A program made the position numbers and the translations under genes. From assembly GCA_027032075.1 (NCBI GenBank), contig JALVOC010000016.1:1-50574 (forward strand): 50,574 nt of DNA, in the 5' to 3' direction. The notes beneath the pieces are model-generated. The model did not search any database. It worked only from the letters and a program-made list of their open reading frames with translations, and had not been told where the DNA came from. This document shows, in pieces, positions 1 through 9,639 of this stretch. The DNA comes from Chromatiales bacterium (lineage in GTDB: Bacteria; Pseudomonadota; Gammaproteobacteria; UBA6429; Thiohalophilaceae). The first letter of the stretch is position 1; every line of letters begins with the position of its first letter.

Positions 1-662
1 AAGCCCCTCCCCCACCCGTCAGCAAGGAGGAACCGGAGGATGAGGGGGATATGTTCGATTTCGGGAATGAAACCCACGGCGCACAAAAGAGCTCACAGCA
101 GGCGAGTGGAACCGCGGAAAGGGAAAAAGACGAATTGCCCTATCCGCTGCGGCAAGTCTTCGGGGAAGAAGAGGAAAGGCGTTTTCGTCCCGGCAGACTG
201 TTGCTTGGCCTGGTGGGCATTCTGCTCTTACTCGCCCTGCTGGCCATTCAGCTCACTGTTTTTCGTGGCACCGATCTGGCGGACCGCCTGCCGGTGCTGG
301 AACCGCTGTTGGCCAAAGCCTGTCAGACACTGCCCTGCCGCTACACCGGGCCATCGGATATCTCGCAGATCAAATTATTGAGCCGCGATATCCGCGTCCA
401 CCCCAATGCGAAAAAGGCCCTGCTGATCACCGCCACCATCATTAACCGCGCCCCTTACAAACAACCCTACCCCGACATCCAGATCACACTTTCCGACCTG
501 AGTGGTGAGGTGGTGGCCGAGCGCCGTTTCAGCCCCGAGGAATATCTTGGCCGCATGAACAGCCCCTTCCTTCGCATGCCCGCGGGAACACCTGTCAAGA
601 TCGCCCTGGAGGTGCTCGACCCGGGCAAGGACGCGGTGAATTTCGAATTCAGTTTTCGCTGA
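1..662 (+). CDS. DUF3426 protein, 5' end outside window
   Basis: The frame is open from base 3 to the TGA at 660-662, so the gene starts before the window. The first residues are proline-rich and acidic, like the linker that follows an N-terminal zinc ribbon in this family. About 60 residues after the Met at position 51 there is a strong membrane segment (GLVGILLLLALLAIQL), followed by a soluble domain with the DUF3426 pattern: a short Cys pair in KACQTLPC, then ALLITATIINRAPYKQPYPDIQI. The family is known as a zinc-ribbon/DUF3426 membrane protein, often encoded between prmA and dusB in gammaproteobacteria, which fits the dusB neighbour here. Its function is not established. The zinc ribbon itself is not in the window. 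Confidence 0.85.
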   Translation, partial: APPPPVSKEEPEDEGDMFDFGNETHGAQKSSQQASGTAEREKDELPYPLRQVFGEEEERRFRPGRLLLGLVGILLLLALLAIQLTVFRGTDLADRLPVLEPLLAKACQTLPCRYTGPSDISQIKLLSRDIRVHPNAKKALLITATIINRAPYKQPYPDIQITLSDLSGEVVAERRFSPEEYLGRMNSPFLRMPAGTPVKIALEVLDPGKDAVNFEFSFR

Positions 663-746
663 TCCCGCCGGTTTTCAACCAGGATTGCAAAACGCATAAA
701 TTTCGAGGATTTAAGCGGTCCATGACAATTTTCACACTTTCGGCGC

Positions 747-775
747 TTTAACCGGCCGAAGGTAGCGGGTATGAT
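747..775 (+). promoter_or_regulatory. Candidate promoter of dusB-fis
   Basis: TTTAAC at 747-752 and TATGAT at 770-775 are separated by 17 bases, which resembles a sigma-70 promoter with a good -10 and a weak -35. The ATG at 771 falls inside this -10, which argues that it is not the dusB start. Confidence 0.4.
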
Positions 776-827
776 ATTCGGCCCGCTGACCTCCAGTGGG
801 TACTCTCATTTACAAAAACGACCACCC

Positions 828-1814
828 ATGCAAATTGGACCGTACCAACTTGAAAACCCGCTGATCCTTGCGCCCATGGCAGGCGTGACAGATCTGCCGT
901 TTCGCCAGTTGTGCAAACAGCTGGGGGCGGCAATGGCGGTGTCGGAAATGGTCTCCTCCAATTCACTGTTGTGGGGGAGCAAAAAAACCCGGCGCCGCGC
1001 CAGCCACACGGGTGAGATTGAACCCAAGTCGGTACAGATCATGGGGACCGACCCGCAAATGATGGCGGACGCTGCCCGCTATAACGCCGCAGAGGGCGCC
1101 CAGATCATCGACATCAACATGGGTTGTCCCGCAAAAAAGGTCTGTAATGTACTGGCCGGTTCGGCGCTGCTGCAGGACGAAAAGCTGGTGGGCCGCATTC
1201 TCGAAGCCGTGGTCGCGGCCGTCGAAGTGCCGGTCACCCTGAAAATCCGCACCGGCTGGGACAGGGAAAGCAAAAATGCGGTCACCATCGGACGTATCGC
1301 CGAATCCGCCGGGATCCAGGCGCTGGCAATCCACGGCCGCACCCGTGCCGATCACTACAAGGGTGAGGCTGAGTACGACACCATCGCCGAAGTGAAACAG
1401 GCTGTTTCCATCCCGGTCATTGCCAATGGCGACATCACCTCTGCGGAAAAAGCGCGCTTTGTGCTGGACTACACCGGCGCCGATGCTGTGATGATCGGCC
1501 GCGCGGCCCAGGGCCGGCCCTGGATTTTCCGGGAAATCGCACACTATCTGCGGACCGGTGAACACCTGCCCGAACCGTCACTGAACGAAATTCGTGCTAT
1601 CCTCACCGGTCATTTAAAAAATCTTTATGCCTTTTACGGGGAGTACACTGGCGTACGCGTGGCACGCAAGCACATCAGCTGGTACAGCAAGGGGCAATCG
1701 CATGGCGCCGCATTCCGCCAGGCGGTCAACCGGGTTGAAACGGTGGAAGAGCAACTTGCACTGACACACGATTTTTTTGAAAAACTAATAACAAAGGAGA
1801 AAATGGCAGCATGA
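828..1814 (+). CDS. dusB: tRNA-dihydrouridine synthase B
   Basis: Predicted FMN-dependent enzyme of 328 residues that reduces uridine to dihydrouridine in tRNA. Visible Dus features are APMAGVTDLPFR near the N terminus, the active-site segment NMGCPAKKVC with the catalytic cysteine, IHGRTR, IANGDI and the FMN-phosphate segment VMIGRAAQGRPW. A longer frame begins at 771, but family members start at MQIGPYQLENPL, and 771 lies in a likely -10 box, so I chose 828. The stop overlaps the fis start in an ATGA (1811-1814), the usual dusB-fis arrangement, implying one transcript and translational coupling. Confidence 0.95.
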   Translation: MQIGPYQLENPLILAPMAGVTDLPFRQLCKQLGAAMAVSEMVSSNSLLWGSKKTRRRASHTGEIEPKSVQIMGTDPQMMADAARYNAAEGAQIIDINMGCPAKKVCNVLAGSALLQDEKLVGRILEAVVAAVEVPVTLKIRTGWDRESKNAVTIGRIAESAGIQALAIHGRTRADHYKGEAEYDTIAEVKQAVSIPVIANGDITSAEKARFVLDYTGADAVMIGRAAQGRPWIFREIAHYLRTGEHLPEPSLNEIRAILTGHLKNLYAFYGEYTGVRVARKHISWYSKGQSHGAAFRQAVNRVETVEEQLALTHDFFEKLITKEKMAA

Positions 1815-2110
1815 GTGAAGCCATCCGACTGGAAATTCCTGCCAAACGGGAGACAGAAGAATCTCATATCAACACCACGGGCAAACCACTGAAGAACTGT
1901 GTGGAAGACGCCATGGCGATCTATTTCCAACAACTTGACGGCCATCCTGCAGGGGAGTTGTACAAAATGGTGATGGCGGAGGTGGAGGAACCCCTCTTCC
2001 GCACCGTGATGCAATACACCGGCGGCAACCAGAGCAAAGCCTCGGAACTGCTTGGCATCAACCGCGGCACCCTGCGCAAGAAGCTCAAGCTGTATGGTCT
2101 GCATGAGTGA
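1811..2110 (+). CDS. fis: DNA-binding protein Fis
   Basis: A 99-residue nucleoid-associated protein. The C terminus carries the Fis helix-turn-helix (NQSKASELLGINRGTLRKK, about residues 72-90). Fis dimers bend DNA and activate rRNA and other growth-related promoters. The first 25 residues are poorly conserved in the family and here begin MSEAIRLEIPAKR. The gene overlaps dusB by four bases and is probably translated by coupling. purH follows after about 160 bases with its own ribosome site. Confidence 0.95.
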   Translation: MSEAIRLEIPAKRETEESHINTTGKPLKNCVEDAMAIYFQQLDGHPAGELYKMVMAEVEEPLFRTVMQYTGGNQSKASELLGINRGTLRKKLKLYGLHE

Positions 2111-2273
2111 CCCCTGCGCCGGCCCGGGAAACGGCAAGTAACAAGGGTTTCTCATGCTGCAAAACTCCACGGCTGCAAATAACTTGCTGCCATTGCATGA
2201 TTTCAGCCACATCTGACGACTTTGCACAAACGCATGGGTATGTGGCGCTTTGCTTTTTAAAACAGGTTCCTGA

Positions 2274-3842
2274 ATGTCTGACAAAATCACCCGCGCACTG
2301 ATCAGTGTCTCTGATAAAACCGGCATTGCCGAATTCGCCAAACAACTGCATGAGAAATTTGCGGTGGAAATTCTTTCCACCGGTGGCACCGCCAGCTTAC
2401 TGGCCGATCACGGCATTCCGGTGGTGGAGGTCTCAAGCTATACCGGTTTTCCGGAAATGATGGACGGGCGGGTGAAAACCCTGCACCCGAAAATTCATGG
2501 TGGCCTGCTGGGGCGGCGCGGCACCGATGACGCGGTGATGAAACAATACGATATCCCGCCCATCGATATGGTGGTGGTGAACCTCTATCCCTTTGAAAAA
2601 ACCGTTGCCAATCCCGACTGTGATCTGGCCACGGCGATCGAAAATATCGATATCGGCGGGCCAACGATGTTGCGGGCGGCGGCGAAAAACCATGCCGCGG
2701 TCACCGTGGTGGTGGACGCTGCCGACTACCCTCGGGTGTTGCAGGAAATGGAGAAAAACAACGGCAGCATCAGTGATGCCAGCCGTTTCGAGCTGGCGGT
2801 AAAAACGTTTGAACACACTGCCGCTTATGACGGCGCCATTGCCAACTATCTCGGCACCATCCAGGCGGACGGCAGCAAGCTTGCTTTCCCGCACACTTTC
2901 AACAGCCAGTTTACAAAAGTGCAGGAAATGCGCTACGGCGAGAACCCCCACCAGCGTGCCGCCTTCTACCGGGAGGCCAAACCTGCAGAGGCGTGTATCG
3001 CCACCGCCAGGCAACTGCAAGGCAAGGAACTCTCCTATAACAATATCGGTGACACCGATGCTGCGCTGGAATGCGTCAAGCAATTCGACGAAGGCCCTGC
3101 CTGTGTCATCGTCAAACACGCCAATCCCTGCGGCGTCGCACTCGGCAGCACGCTGCTGGAAGCCTACAACCGCGCTTACCAGACCGATCCCGAATCCGCC
3201 TTCGGCGGCATCATTGCCTTCAACCGCATGCTGGATGCCGACACCGCCCGGGCCATTATCGATCGCCAGTTCGTGGAGGTGATCATTGCACCGCACATCA
3301 GTGACGAGGCAACCAAGGTGATCAGCAGCAAGAAAAATGTCCGCCTGCTCGAATGCGGCGAATGGCAGACGGAAACCAAGCCGCGTCTCGATTTCAAACG
3401 GGTGAATGGCGGACTGCTGCTGCAGGATGCCGATCTGCTGCTGCACAATGAACTCAGGATTGTCAGCAAGCGCGCTCCCACCGAGGAGGAGATGGCGGAT
3501 CTGTTGTTCACCTGGAAAGTTGCCAAGTTCGTCAAATCCAATGCCATCGTCTATGGCAGGGACAACATGACCATCGGTGTCGGCGCCGGCCAGATGAGCC
3601 GCGTCAACTCGGCTCGCATCGCCGCCATCAAGGCGGAACATGCGGGCCTGGAAGTCAGGGGATCGGTAATGGCGAGCGACGCCTTTTTCCCTTTCCGTGA
3701 CGGCCTGGATCAGGCTGCTGCTGCCGGTATCCGTGCTGTCATCCAGCCCGGCGGCTCGATGCGGGACGAGGAAGTGATCGGCGCGGCGGACGAACACGAT
3801 ATCGCCATGGTGTTCACCGGGATGCGCCACTTCCGTCATTGA
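2274..3842 (+). CDS. purH: Bifunctional AICAR transformylase / IMP cyclohydrolase
   Basis: A 522-residue protein, normal length for PurH, catalysing the last two steps of de novo IMP synthesis. The N-terminal MGS-like cyclohydrolase domain is marked by [16 protein letters not shown] and [18 protein letters not shown]. The C-terminal transformylase half shows [32 protein letters not shown], the [10 protein letters not shown] segment, and [15 protein letters not shown] near the end. It follows fis as in Pseudomonas, but purD is displaced about 4.2 kb downstream by two unrelated genes. A strong hairpin terminator follows the stop. Confidence 0.97.
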   Translation: MSDKITRALISVSDKTGIAEFAKQLHEKFAVEILSTGGTASLLADHGIPVVEVSSYTGFPEMMDGRVKTLHPKIHGGLLGRRGTDDAVMKQYDIPPIDMVVVNLYPFEKTVANPDCDLATAIENIDIGGPTMLRAAAKNHAAVTVVVDAADYPRVLQEMEKNNGSISDASRFELAVKTFEHTAAYDGAIANYLGTIQADGSKLAFPHTFNSQFTKVQEMRYGENPHQRAAFYREAKPAEACIATARQLQGKELSYNNIGDTDAALECVKQFDEGPACVIVKHANPCGVALGSTLLEAYNRAYQTDPESAFGGIIAFNRMLDADTARAIIDRQFVEVIIAPHISDEATKVISSKKNVRLLECGEWQTETKPRLDFKRVNGGLLLQDADLLLHNELRIVSKRAPTEEEMADLLFTWKVAKFVKSNAIVYGRDNMTIGVGAGQMSRVNSARIAAIKAEHAGLEVRGSVMASDAFFPFRDGLDQAAAAGIRAVIQPGGSMRDEEVIGAADEHDIAMVFTGMRHFRH

Positions 3843-3862
3843 TTTTTTACCTTACTGTGGCA

Positions 3863-3898
3863 AAACAAAAAAGGACACCGTCGTGTCCTTTTTTGTTT
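3863..3898. terminator. Bidirectional intrinsic terminator after purH
   Basis: A perfect inverted repeat with core GGACAC (3873-3878) and GTGTCC (3883-3888) around a CGTC loop. A-rich sequence on the left pairs with T-rich sequence on the right. The symmetry lets it end purH on the plus strand and the small secreted-protein gene that ends at 3929 on the minus strand. Confidence 0.9.
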
Positions 3899-3928
3899 GC
3901 TTTGGCGCAGTTGTTTGAAGAAGCAGCT

Positions 3929-4207
3929 TCAGCGGGATACCTGCTGCAAATCCTGGATCAAGCGTTTTTTGATTTTCTCGGGCACATCGGAATTTCTGAC
4001 CGTTTCAATCATGTTGGTTTTCAAGTCATTGAATAACTGATTTTTTAAATGTTCGGGGATTTCCGATTCATTTATCTTGTCGATTATCTGATGGTATTCC
4101 GTGATGTCTTTTGAAATTTTTTCGGCCTGCAGGGAAAGCGGGGCAAAAATCCCGAGAACCAACACAAGAAGAACCTGCAGCCCGTTCCTGAAAATCAATT
4201 TTTTCAT
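3929..4207 (-). CDS. Small secreted protein, unknown function
   Basis: 92 residues starting MKKLIFRNG, with a clear Sec-type signal peptide (positively charged start, then LQVLLVLVLGIFAPLSLQA) and predicted cleavage near LQA-EK. The mature part is about 65 residues, charged and probably helical (YHQIIDKINESEIPEHLKNQLFNDLK). The upstream frame to 4270 is open, but the internal Met gives the better signal sequence. It is convergent with purH and shares its terminator. I do not recognise a family. A periplasmic location is inferred. Confidence 0.65.
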   Translation of the reverse strand: MKKLIFRNGLQVLLVLVLGIFAPLSLQAEKISKDITEYHQIIDKINESEIPEHLKNQLFNDLKTNMIETVRNSDVPEKIKKRLIQDLQQVSR

Positions 4208-4341
4208 AACAGCGTCAATACCCCTGTCGTTGTGGTCATGAATACAAAGTATAGTATAGCCAACCATCAAAATGGCCGGATAACAAATATGTCAAATTTT
4301 GTCACTTCATTCCTGCCTCAACAGAGAACAATATCAATATC

Positions 4342-5742
4342 TCAGGAATCGCAAGGAAAAGCGGAAGTGCTGTTCCTGTCTTTGATGATAGTGAAGCTGT
4401 CGGCGACGTTACCTTTGTCGGTAACAAAGCGGGCTTTCAGCTGCGTACCGCTGACATCCACCACCAATGCGCCCATTTGCCGCAAGGAGACCGCCATCAC
4501 GGGATGATCCAGCGAACCGTTGTCAACCTTGGAGGAAGAACCCACCACCGCATAGATGGTGCCGCTGTTCTTCTGTTCGAAGGGCTTGCGGTAGACAACC
4601 GCGCCATCATTTTTTTCCTTCGAGGGTTTCAGCATGGCAGGGGTCAGGGTGTCCGAGGTTCCGTAATGACAATTGAGCAGATGGGAACGCTCATACATAT
4701 GACTGTGACCACTCAACACCAGATCCACACCGGCCCGCTCGAGCAACGGCAAGACATTCTCTCTGACCGCGAACATGCGCCCGCGGCTGTCGCCTTTATT
4801 GTCGGAATCATGGGAGCCCTTGGTATAGGGAGGGTGGTGAAAGGCGGCGATCGTCCACGGCTGCCTGTTCTGTGACAGATCCCGTTTCAACCACTGCAAC
4901 ATTTCCGAGCCCGGCCGCATGCTGCTGCTCTGGGAATCCAGAACGACAAAATGCACCTGGCCGTAATCGAAAGAATAATAATGCTCGGTCGCCGAGGCCA
5001 CCCCGCCGGATTCCCCCTGCGTGGGAAAATCAAACAGATCAAAAAACGCCCAGCGCCGCGCATCGTGATTGCCATAGATGGGCCATACCACGATGTTGCG
5101 AAAAATAACGCCGTAGGGGTCAAAGAAACCGGTCTGAAACTGTTCATTGCTGCCGGAGCGATAGGCATTGTCACCGGTAGTCAACAGCAGATCCAGATAG
5201 GCGCGGCCGGAACGCAGATGCGCACCCAGCCACTCAAGCATGCTGTCGCGCACGGCAAGCTGTTTCGGGTTGGCATAACCGGGATCACCGAGTACCGCAA
5301 AACGCAGTGGCAGGGTGGACCCCGTTTCCGGCGGGGTGATGAACCAGTACTCCGCGCCACCATAACGGGGTTCGCCGTCCGCCTCGATGACATAATAGTA
5401 AAGCGTGTTCGGCTGCAGACCGGTGAGACGCAAGGCGTGCTCCTCACCCGCCCGGCCTTCCGTCACGTGATAGCCGAGCTGTTTCGGCAGCAAACCGTAA
5501 CGCACACTGCCGATGGTTGCTGTTGCCGTCTGCCAGCGCAGGGTAACGGCATGCGGCGCCGGCATTTGCAGATAGGGCCCACGCTCACCGCTATAAAAGC
5601 TCCCCAGGGCCACATGCACCAGCCTGCCGGCACCATAGAGGAGAACCAGACCCAACAGCAGCAGCAGGCCGCGGCGCACCCAACGCCACAGCGGCGGAGC
5701 CCCGCTCTTGACAGAAAATAAACTGATTGCGTGTATCGTCAT
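4342..5742 (-). CDS. Membrane-anchored metallophosphoesterase, purple acid phosphatase-like
   Basis: 466 residues. An N-terminal membrane segment (GLLLLLGLVLLYGAGRLV, about 25-42) is followed by a fibronectin-III-like region (HAVTLRWQTA, NTLYYYVIEADG) and a calcineurin-like metal-binding domain. All metal motifs are visible in order: LGDPGY, GDNAYRSG, GNHDARR, HHPPYTKGSH and SGHSHMYER. This layout is typical of purple acid phosphatase-like proteins. The catalytic domain probably faces the periplasm. It is divergent from the sulfatase gene at 5941, with about 200 bases between them. The pair separates purH from purD. The substrate is unknown. Confidence 0.85.
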   Translation of the reverse strand: MTIHAISLFSVKSGAPPLWRWVRRGLLLLLGLVLLYGAGRLVHVALGSFYSGERGPYLQMPAPHAVTLRWQTATATIGSVRYGLLPKQLGYHVTEGRAGEEHALRLTGLQPNTLYYYVIEADGEPRYGGAEYWFITPPETGSTLPLRFAVLGDPGYANPKQLAVRDSMLEWLGAHLRSGRAYLDLLLTTGDNAYRSGSNEQFQTGFFDPYGVIFRNIVVWPIYGNHDARRWAFFDLFDFPTQGESGGVASATEHYYSFDYGQVHFVVLDSQSSSMRPGSEMLQWLKRDLSQNRQPWTIAAFHHPPYTKGSHDSDNKGDSRGRMFAVRENVLPLLERAGVDLVLSGHSHMYERSHLLNCHYGTSDTLTPAMLKPSKEKNDGAVVYRKPFEQKNSGTIYAVVGSSSKVDNGSLDHPVMAVSLRQMGALVVDVSGTQLKARFVTDKGNVADSFTIIKDRNSTSAFPCDS

Positions 5743-5940
5743 CGGCCGGTTTAAAAAACTGGTGGATGGAACTTTACCACATCCAACAGACTCTGTTGCT
5801 CTGAAAGCCGGACTATGCGAAATGCATTCATCAGTAGCGGGAGCTATGACAACTCATTAGAATAGGCGCTGGCCGAACACGCATCACCACCCGGCAGGGA
5901 GGTGAAACCTGTCAGCACTCTTTAAACAACAAAATCACCC

Positions 5941-7938
5941 ATGCAAAAACTGCCGCGACTCCTTCACTTCCTGCTCCATCTCGTCGGGCTGAACCTGCTG
6001 TTATTCAGCCTGTTCCGCCTCGCTTTCTGGATCTATTTCAACAATCCCAATGATCCCATCCTCTTGCCCGATCTGCTGCACAGCTTTTATCTCGGGCTGA
6101 AATTCGATTTACGCCTCACACTGCTGCTGATCCTGCCGCTGTTCCTGCTGGGCGGACTGCACCGCTTCAGTCCGTTCGAGAGCCGGCTGATGCATTATTT
6201 CTGGTTTGCCTATCTCGGGCTGGTGTTCTCCGCGGTGGTGGTGTTCTATTTCATGTACTTTGGTTATTACGCCTATCTGCTGCAGCCGATGAACGCCACG
6301 GTGTTGCGCTTTGCCTATAACCTCTCCACTTCCCTGCAAATGGTATGGGAAACCTATCCGGTGATCTGGCTGGGCCTGCTCTTTGTCACTTTAATCAGCG
6401 CCTATATCTGGCTGCTGAACCGCCTGCTGTTGCGCGCCGATGTCTTTGCCAATCCCCATTTCCACGGCTGGCGCAAGGCCGGCCTGATCGTGGCGAGTTC
6501 CTTCCTGCTGCTGTTCGGCCTGTATGGCAAGTTTTCCTATTATCCCCTGCGCTGGAGCGAGGCTTTCGCCACGCCCCACACGTTTGCGCCGGCAGTGACC
6601 CTGAACCCGGTGCTGTATTTCTTCAACACCCTGAAAAACAAGGATATCAGCTACAGCACCGAAGCGACCCGCAAGGTCTATCCCCTCGTCGCCGACTACC
6701 TGGGAATAGAGGATCGTGACGCCGAAAAACTGAACTTCCGCCGTCACATCCCCACCCCCGGCCCGCTGGCAAAGACACGGCCCAACATCGTCATGGTGTT
6801 CCTCGAGTCCTTCGCCTCCTACAAAACCGGTATCTTCGGCAACCCGCTCGACCCCACCCCCCATTTTGACGAACTGGCGCGTAACGGCCTGCTGTTCAGC
6901 CGTTATTACACCCCGCACACCGGCACCGCCCGCTCGGTTTTTACCGCCATCACCGGCATCCCCGACATGGAGCTGAACAAAACCGCTTCGCGTAACCCGC
7001 TGGTGGTGGAGCAGCACACCATCGTCAACGCCTTCAAGGGTTATGAAAAGCTGTACTTCCTCGGCGGCAGTGCCAACTGGGGCAATATCCGCGGCGTGCT
7101 GCAGCGCAACATTCCCGGGCTGCGGGTCTTCGAGGAAGGGGATTATGAGGCCGAACGGGTGGATGTCTGGGGAATTTCCGACCTCAGCCTGTTTGAAGAG
7201 GCGCACAAGATCCTCGAACGACAGGAGAAACCCTTTGTCGCGATTATCCAGACCTCCGGCAACCACCGGCCCTACACCATCCCGGAACACAACCAGGGCT
7301 TTGAACTGAAGCTCCAGGACAGCACGCGCCTGAAACAGGCCGGTTTTATTTCCGATGGAGAATACAACTCCTTCCGCTTCATGGATCACAGCCTGGGCGT
7401 CTTCATGCGGCTGGCCCGCAGCGCAGATTATTTCAAAAACACGATTTTCGTTTTCTACGGCGATCATGGCATCAACGGTTTTGGCGGCAACCATACCCCG
7501 AAATTTGAAAGCAAGTTCTCACTTACGGGCTTCCATACGCCACTGGTGTTCTACGCACCCGGGCTGATCACCAAACCGCAACGCATCGAGAAGGTGGCCA
7601 GTGAGGTGGATCTGCTGCCCACCATTGCCGGACTGGCGGCCCCCGGCTACGTCAACACCACCCTCGGACGGGATCTGCTCGATCCCCGTTTCGACAGCCA
7701 GCGCTATGCCTTCACCATCCGCCACCACAATGTTTCCGAGATCGGCCTGATCGGCAAAGACTACTACTTCCGCATGTATGCCGACGGAAAAAACAAGCTG
7801 CTCGCCGCCACCTCCTCTGCGGAACCACTGAAAAACGTGCTGCAACAACATCCGGAAGTCGCAGCCAGAATGGAAGCGCTGACCCTGGGTATCTACGAAA
7901 CCGCCAGATACATGCTCTACCACAACAAGAACAGGTAG
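5941..7938 (+). CDS. LTA synthase-family membrane sulfatase / phosphoglycerol transferase
   Basis: 665 residues with about five N-terminal membrane helices (through roughly residue 200) and a C-terminal alkaline phosphatase-superfamily domain. The nucleophile region is YYTPHTGTARSVFTAITGIP, with Thr the likely nucleophile. PNIVMVFLESFA holds the first metal acidic residue, and FYGDHGINGFGGNH supplies further metal ligands. In LTA synthase and MdoB/OpgB this domain transfers phosphoglycerol to polysaccharides or glycans, which in a Gram-negative suggests modification of osmoregulated glucans or another envelope glycan. The adjacent divergent phosphatase is also envelope-facing. Confidence 0.85.
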   Translation: MQKLPRLLHFLLHLVGLNLLLFSLFRLAFWIYFNNPNDPILLPDLLHSFYLGLKFDLRLTLLLILPLFLLGGLHRFSPFESRLMHYFWFAYLGLVFSAVVVFYFMYFGYYAYLLQPMNATVLRFAYNLSTSLQMVWETYPVIWLGLLFVTLISAYIWLLNRLLLRADVFANPHFHGWRKAGLIVASSFLLLFGLYGKFSYYPLRWSEAFATPHTFAPAVTLNPVLYFFNTLKNKDISYSTEATRKVYPLVADYLGIEDRDAEKLNFRRHIPTPGPLAKTRPNIVMVFLESFASYKTGIFGNPLDPTPHFDELARNGLLFSRYYTPHTGTARSVFTAITGIPDMELNKTASRNPLVVEQHTIVNAFKGYEKLYFLGGSANWGNIRGVLQRNIPGLRVFEEGDYEAERVDVWGISDLSLFEEAHKILERQEKPFVAIIQTSGNHRPYTIPEHNQGFELKLQDSTRLKQAGFISDGEYNSFRFMDHSLGVFMRLARSADYFKNTIFVFYGDHGINGFGGNHTPKFESKFSLTGFHTPLVFYAPGLITKPQRIEKVASEVDLLPTIAGLAAPGYVNTTLGRDLLDPRFDSQRYAFTIRHHNVSEIGLIGKDYYFRMYADGKNKLLAATSSAEPLKNVLQQHPEVAARMEALTLGIYETARYMLYHNKNR

Positions 7939-8009
7939 GTGCAATCAGGCCACACCCCCTCCCCGGCGTTCCCCGCCATCCCGGGATGCGTTTCTTTGCC
8001 CCGCAGAGG

Positions 8010-8038
8010 TTGACCTCGATAAAGGCTGCGGGCATAGT
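8010..8038 (+). promoter_or_regulatory. Candidate promoter of purD
   Basis: TTGACC at 8010-8015 and CATAGT at 8033-8038, 17 bases apart, lie about 40 bases before the purD start. This would give purD its own transcription now that it is separated from purH. AGGAAGG just before the ATG is a good ribosome site. Confidence 0.5.
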
Positions 8039-8077
8039 CCTTCCCCCTGATTCACTGAGTTCGGCAGGAAGGAAAGC

Positions 8078-9364
8078 ATGAAAATTCTGGTGATTGGCGG
8101 CGGTGGCCGCGAACACGCCCTGGCCTGGAAGGCGGCCCAATCGCCCGGGGTGGATATTGTCTATGTCGCCCCCGGCAATGCCGGCACCGCCCGCGAGCCC
8201 AAGCTGGAAAACATCGCCATCGGCGCCGAAGATATCGCCGCACTGACCGACTTCGCCAAAGCTGAACAGATCGATCTGACGATTGTCGGGCCGGAAGCAC
8301 CGCTGGTGGCCGGCGTGGTGGACACTTTTACCGCCGCCGGGCTGCGATGCTTCGGTCCCAGCCAGGCGGCCGCCCAGCTGGAGGGCTCCAAGTCCTTCAC
8401 CAAGGATTTCCTTGCCCGCCACCACATCCCCACCGCCGCCTATGGCAATTTCACCGATGTGGACGAAGCCGTTGCTTACATCAAAGCCCGCGGAGCGCCC
8501 ATTGTGGTCAAGGCCGATGGCCTCGCCGCCGGCAAAGGGGTCATTCTCGCCCAGACAGAAGAAGAAGCCATCACGGCGGTACAGGACATGCTCGCAGGCA
8601 ATGCCTTCGGGGACGCCGGTCACCGCGTGGTGATCGAGGAGTTCCTTCGTGGGGAGGAGGCCAGTTTCATCGTCATGGTGGACGGCACACACATTCTGCC
8701 CATGGCCAGTTCCCAGGATCACAAGGCCAGGGACGACGGAGATACCGGCCCCAATACCGGCGGCATGGGGGCTTACTCCCCCGCACCGGTGGTCACGCCG
8801 GAAATCCATGCGCGCGTCATGCGTGAAGTCATCGAACCCACGGTGCAGGGCATGGCGGCAGAAGGCAACGCCTACACCGGCTTCCTTTACGCCGGCCTGA
8901 TGATCGCCGCCGACGGCACCCCCAAGGTTCTGGAATACAATGTGCGCTTCGGGGACCCGGAGACCCAGCCCATCATGATGCGGCTGAAGTCCGATCTGGT
9001 GGCGCTGTGCAATGCGGCGCTGGATGGCCGCCTCGATACCGCCGGTCCGGTCGAATGGGACCCGCGTCCCTCCCTCGGGGTGGTGCTGGCTGCCGGTGGT
9101 TATCCCGCCAGCTACCGCAAGGGGGATGTGATCAGCGGCCTGCCGCCCGATACCCCTGACACCAAGGTTTTTCATGCCGGAACAGCGGAAAAAGAGGGAA
9201 AAATCGTCACCAATGGCGGGCGCGTGCTCTGTGCGGTCGCCCTGGGCGATACGGTCGCCGAGGCCCAGCAGCGGGCCTACGCCCTGGTGAAACAGATCCA
9301 CTGGGATGGCATGTATTACCGCCATGATATCGGCTATCGCGCAATTGCACGCGAAAAGTCGTAA
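8078..9364 (+). CDS. purD: Phosphoribosylamine-glycine ligase (GAR synthetase)
   Basis: 428 residues, normal for PurD, an ATP-grasp enzyme that joins phosphoribosylamine and glycine in purine synthesis. The N-terminal Rossmann part starts [41 protein letters not shown], the ATP-grasp loop [24 protein letters not shown] and [12 protein letters not shown] follow in family order. Shine-Dalgarno AGGAAGG precedes the ATG. purH and purD are usually adjacent, and here they are not. Confidence 0.97.
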   Translation: MKILVIGGGGREHALAWKAAQSPGVDIVYVAPGNAGTAREPKLENIAIGAEDIAALTDFAKAEQIDLTIVGPEAPLVAGVVDTFTAAGLRCFGPSQAAAQLEGSKSFTKDFLARHHIPTAAYGNFTDVDEAVAYIKARGAPIVVKADGLAAGKGVILAQTEEEAITAVQDMLAGNAFGDAGHRVVIEEFLRGEEASFIVMVDGTHILPMASSQDHKARDDGDTGPNTGGMGAYSPAPVVTPEIHARVMREVIEPTVQGMAAEGNAYTGFLYAGLMIAADGTPKVLEYNVRFGDPETQPIMMRLKSDLVALCNAALDGRLDTAGPVEWDPRPSLGVVLAAGGYPASYRKGDVISGLPPDTPDTKVFHAGTAEKEGKIVTNGGRVLCAVALGDTVAEAQQRAYALVKQIHWDGMYYRHDIGYRAIAREKS

Positions 9365-9639
9365 TCATGCTGGCATTATACGGTATAATCCGCTTTTGGT
9401 TGTGATTTGAGACAGGACGGAATCTCCCCGGAGGAGGCCCGGCAGAGAAACCGGTCCGGAAAACCGCGAAGATACGCCTGCCAGGCAACGCCGGTTTGGA
9501 AAACCGGAGAGAAATCCTGACCCATTTCCAGTAAAATACGCGGCCTGCGAAGATACTGTGTGCCGGGGCATCACACCGACTCGAATAAAAAGCACCGGTT
9601 TCAATGTAATTTTTCTGATAATTTGTGTAAGGAGCACCC
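9365..9639 (+). promoter_or_regulatory. Leader of the phosphoribulokinase gene with repeated hairpin motif
   Basis: No gene is seen in these 275 bases. A near-consensus -10 (TATAAT, 9384-9389) lies just after purD. Two related motifs, 9451-9466 and 9491-9506, match in 14 of 16 positions and are exactly 40 bases apart. The second forms a tight hairpin, CCGGTTT (9491-9497) with AAACCGG (9501-9507). A 5' regulatory function is possible but I recognise no known riboswitch. Confidence 0.35.

Noticed and set aside
2433..3839. Long minus-strand frame over purH
   Set aside because: It mirrors purH exactly, has low-complexity His/Asp/Gly-rich composition and no family motif. It is a shadow of the plus-strand gene.
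7712..9325. Long minus-strand frame over purD
   Set aside because: It is antisense to purD and contains no recognisable domain; long antisense frames are common in this codon usage.
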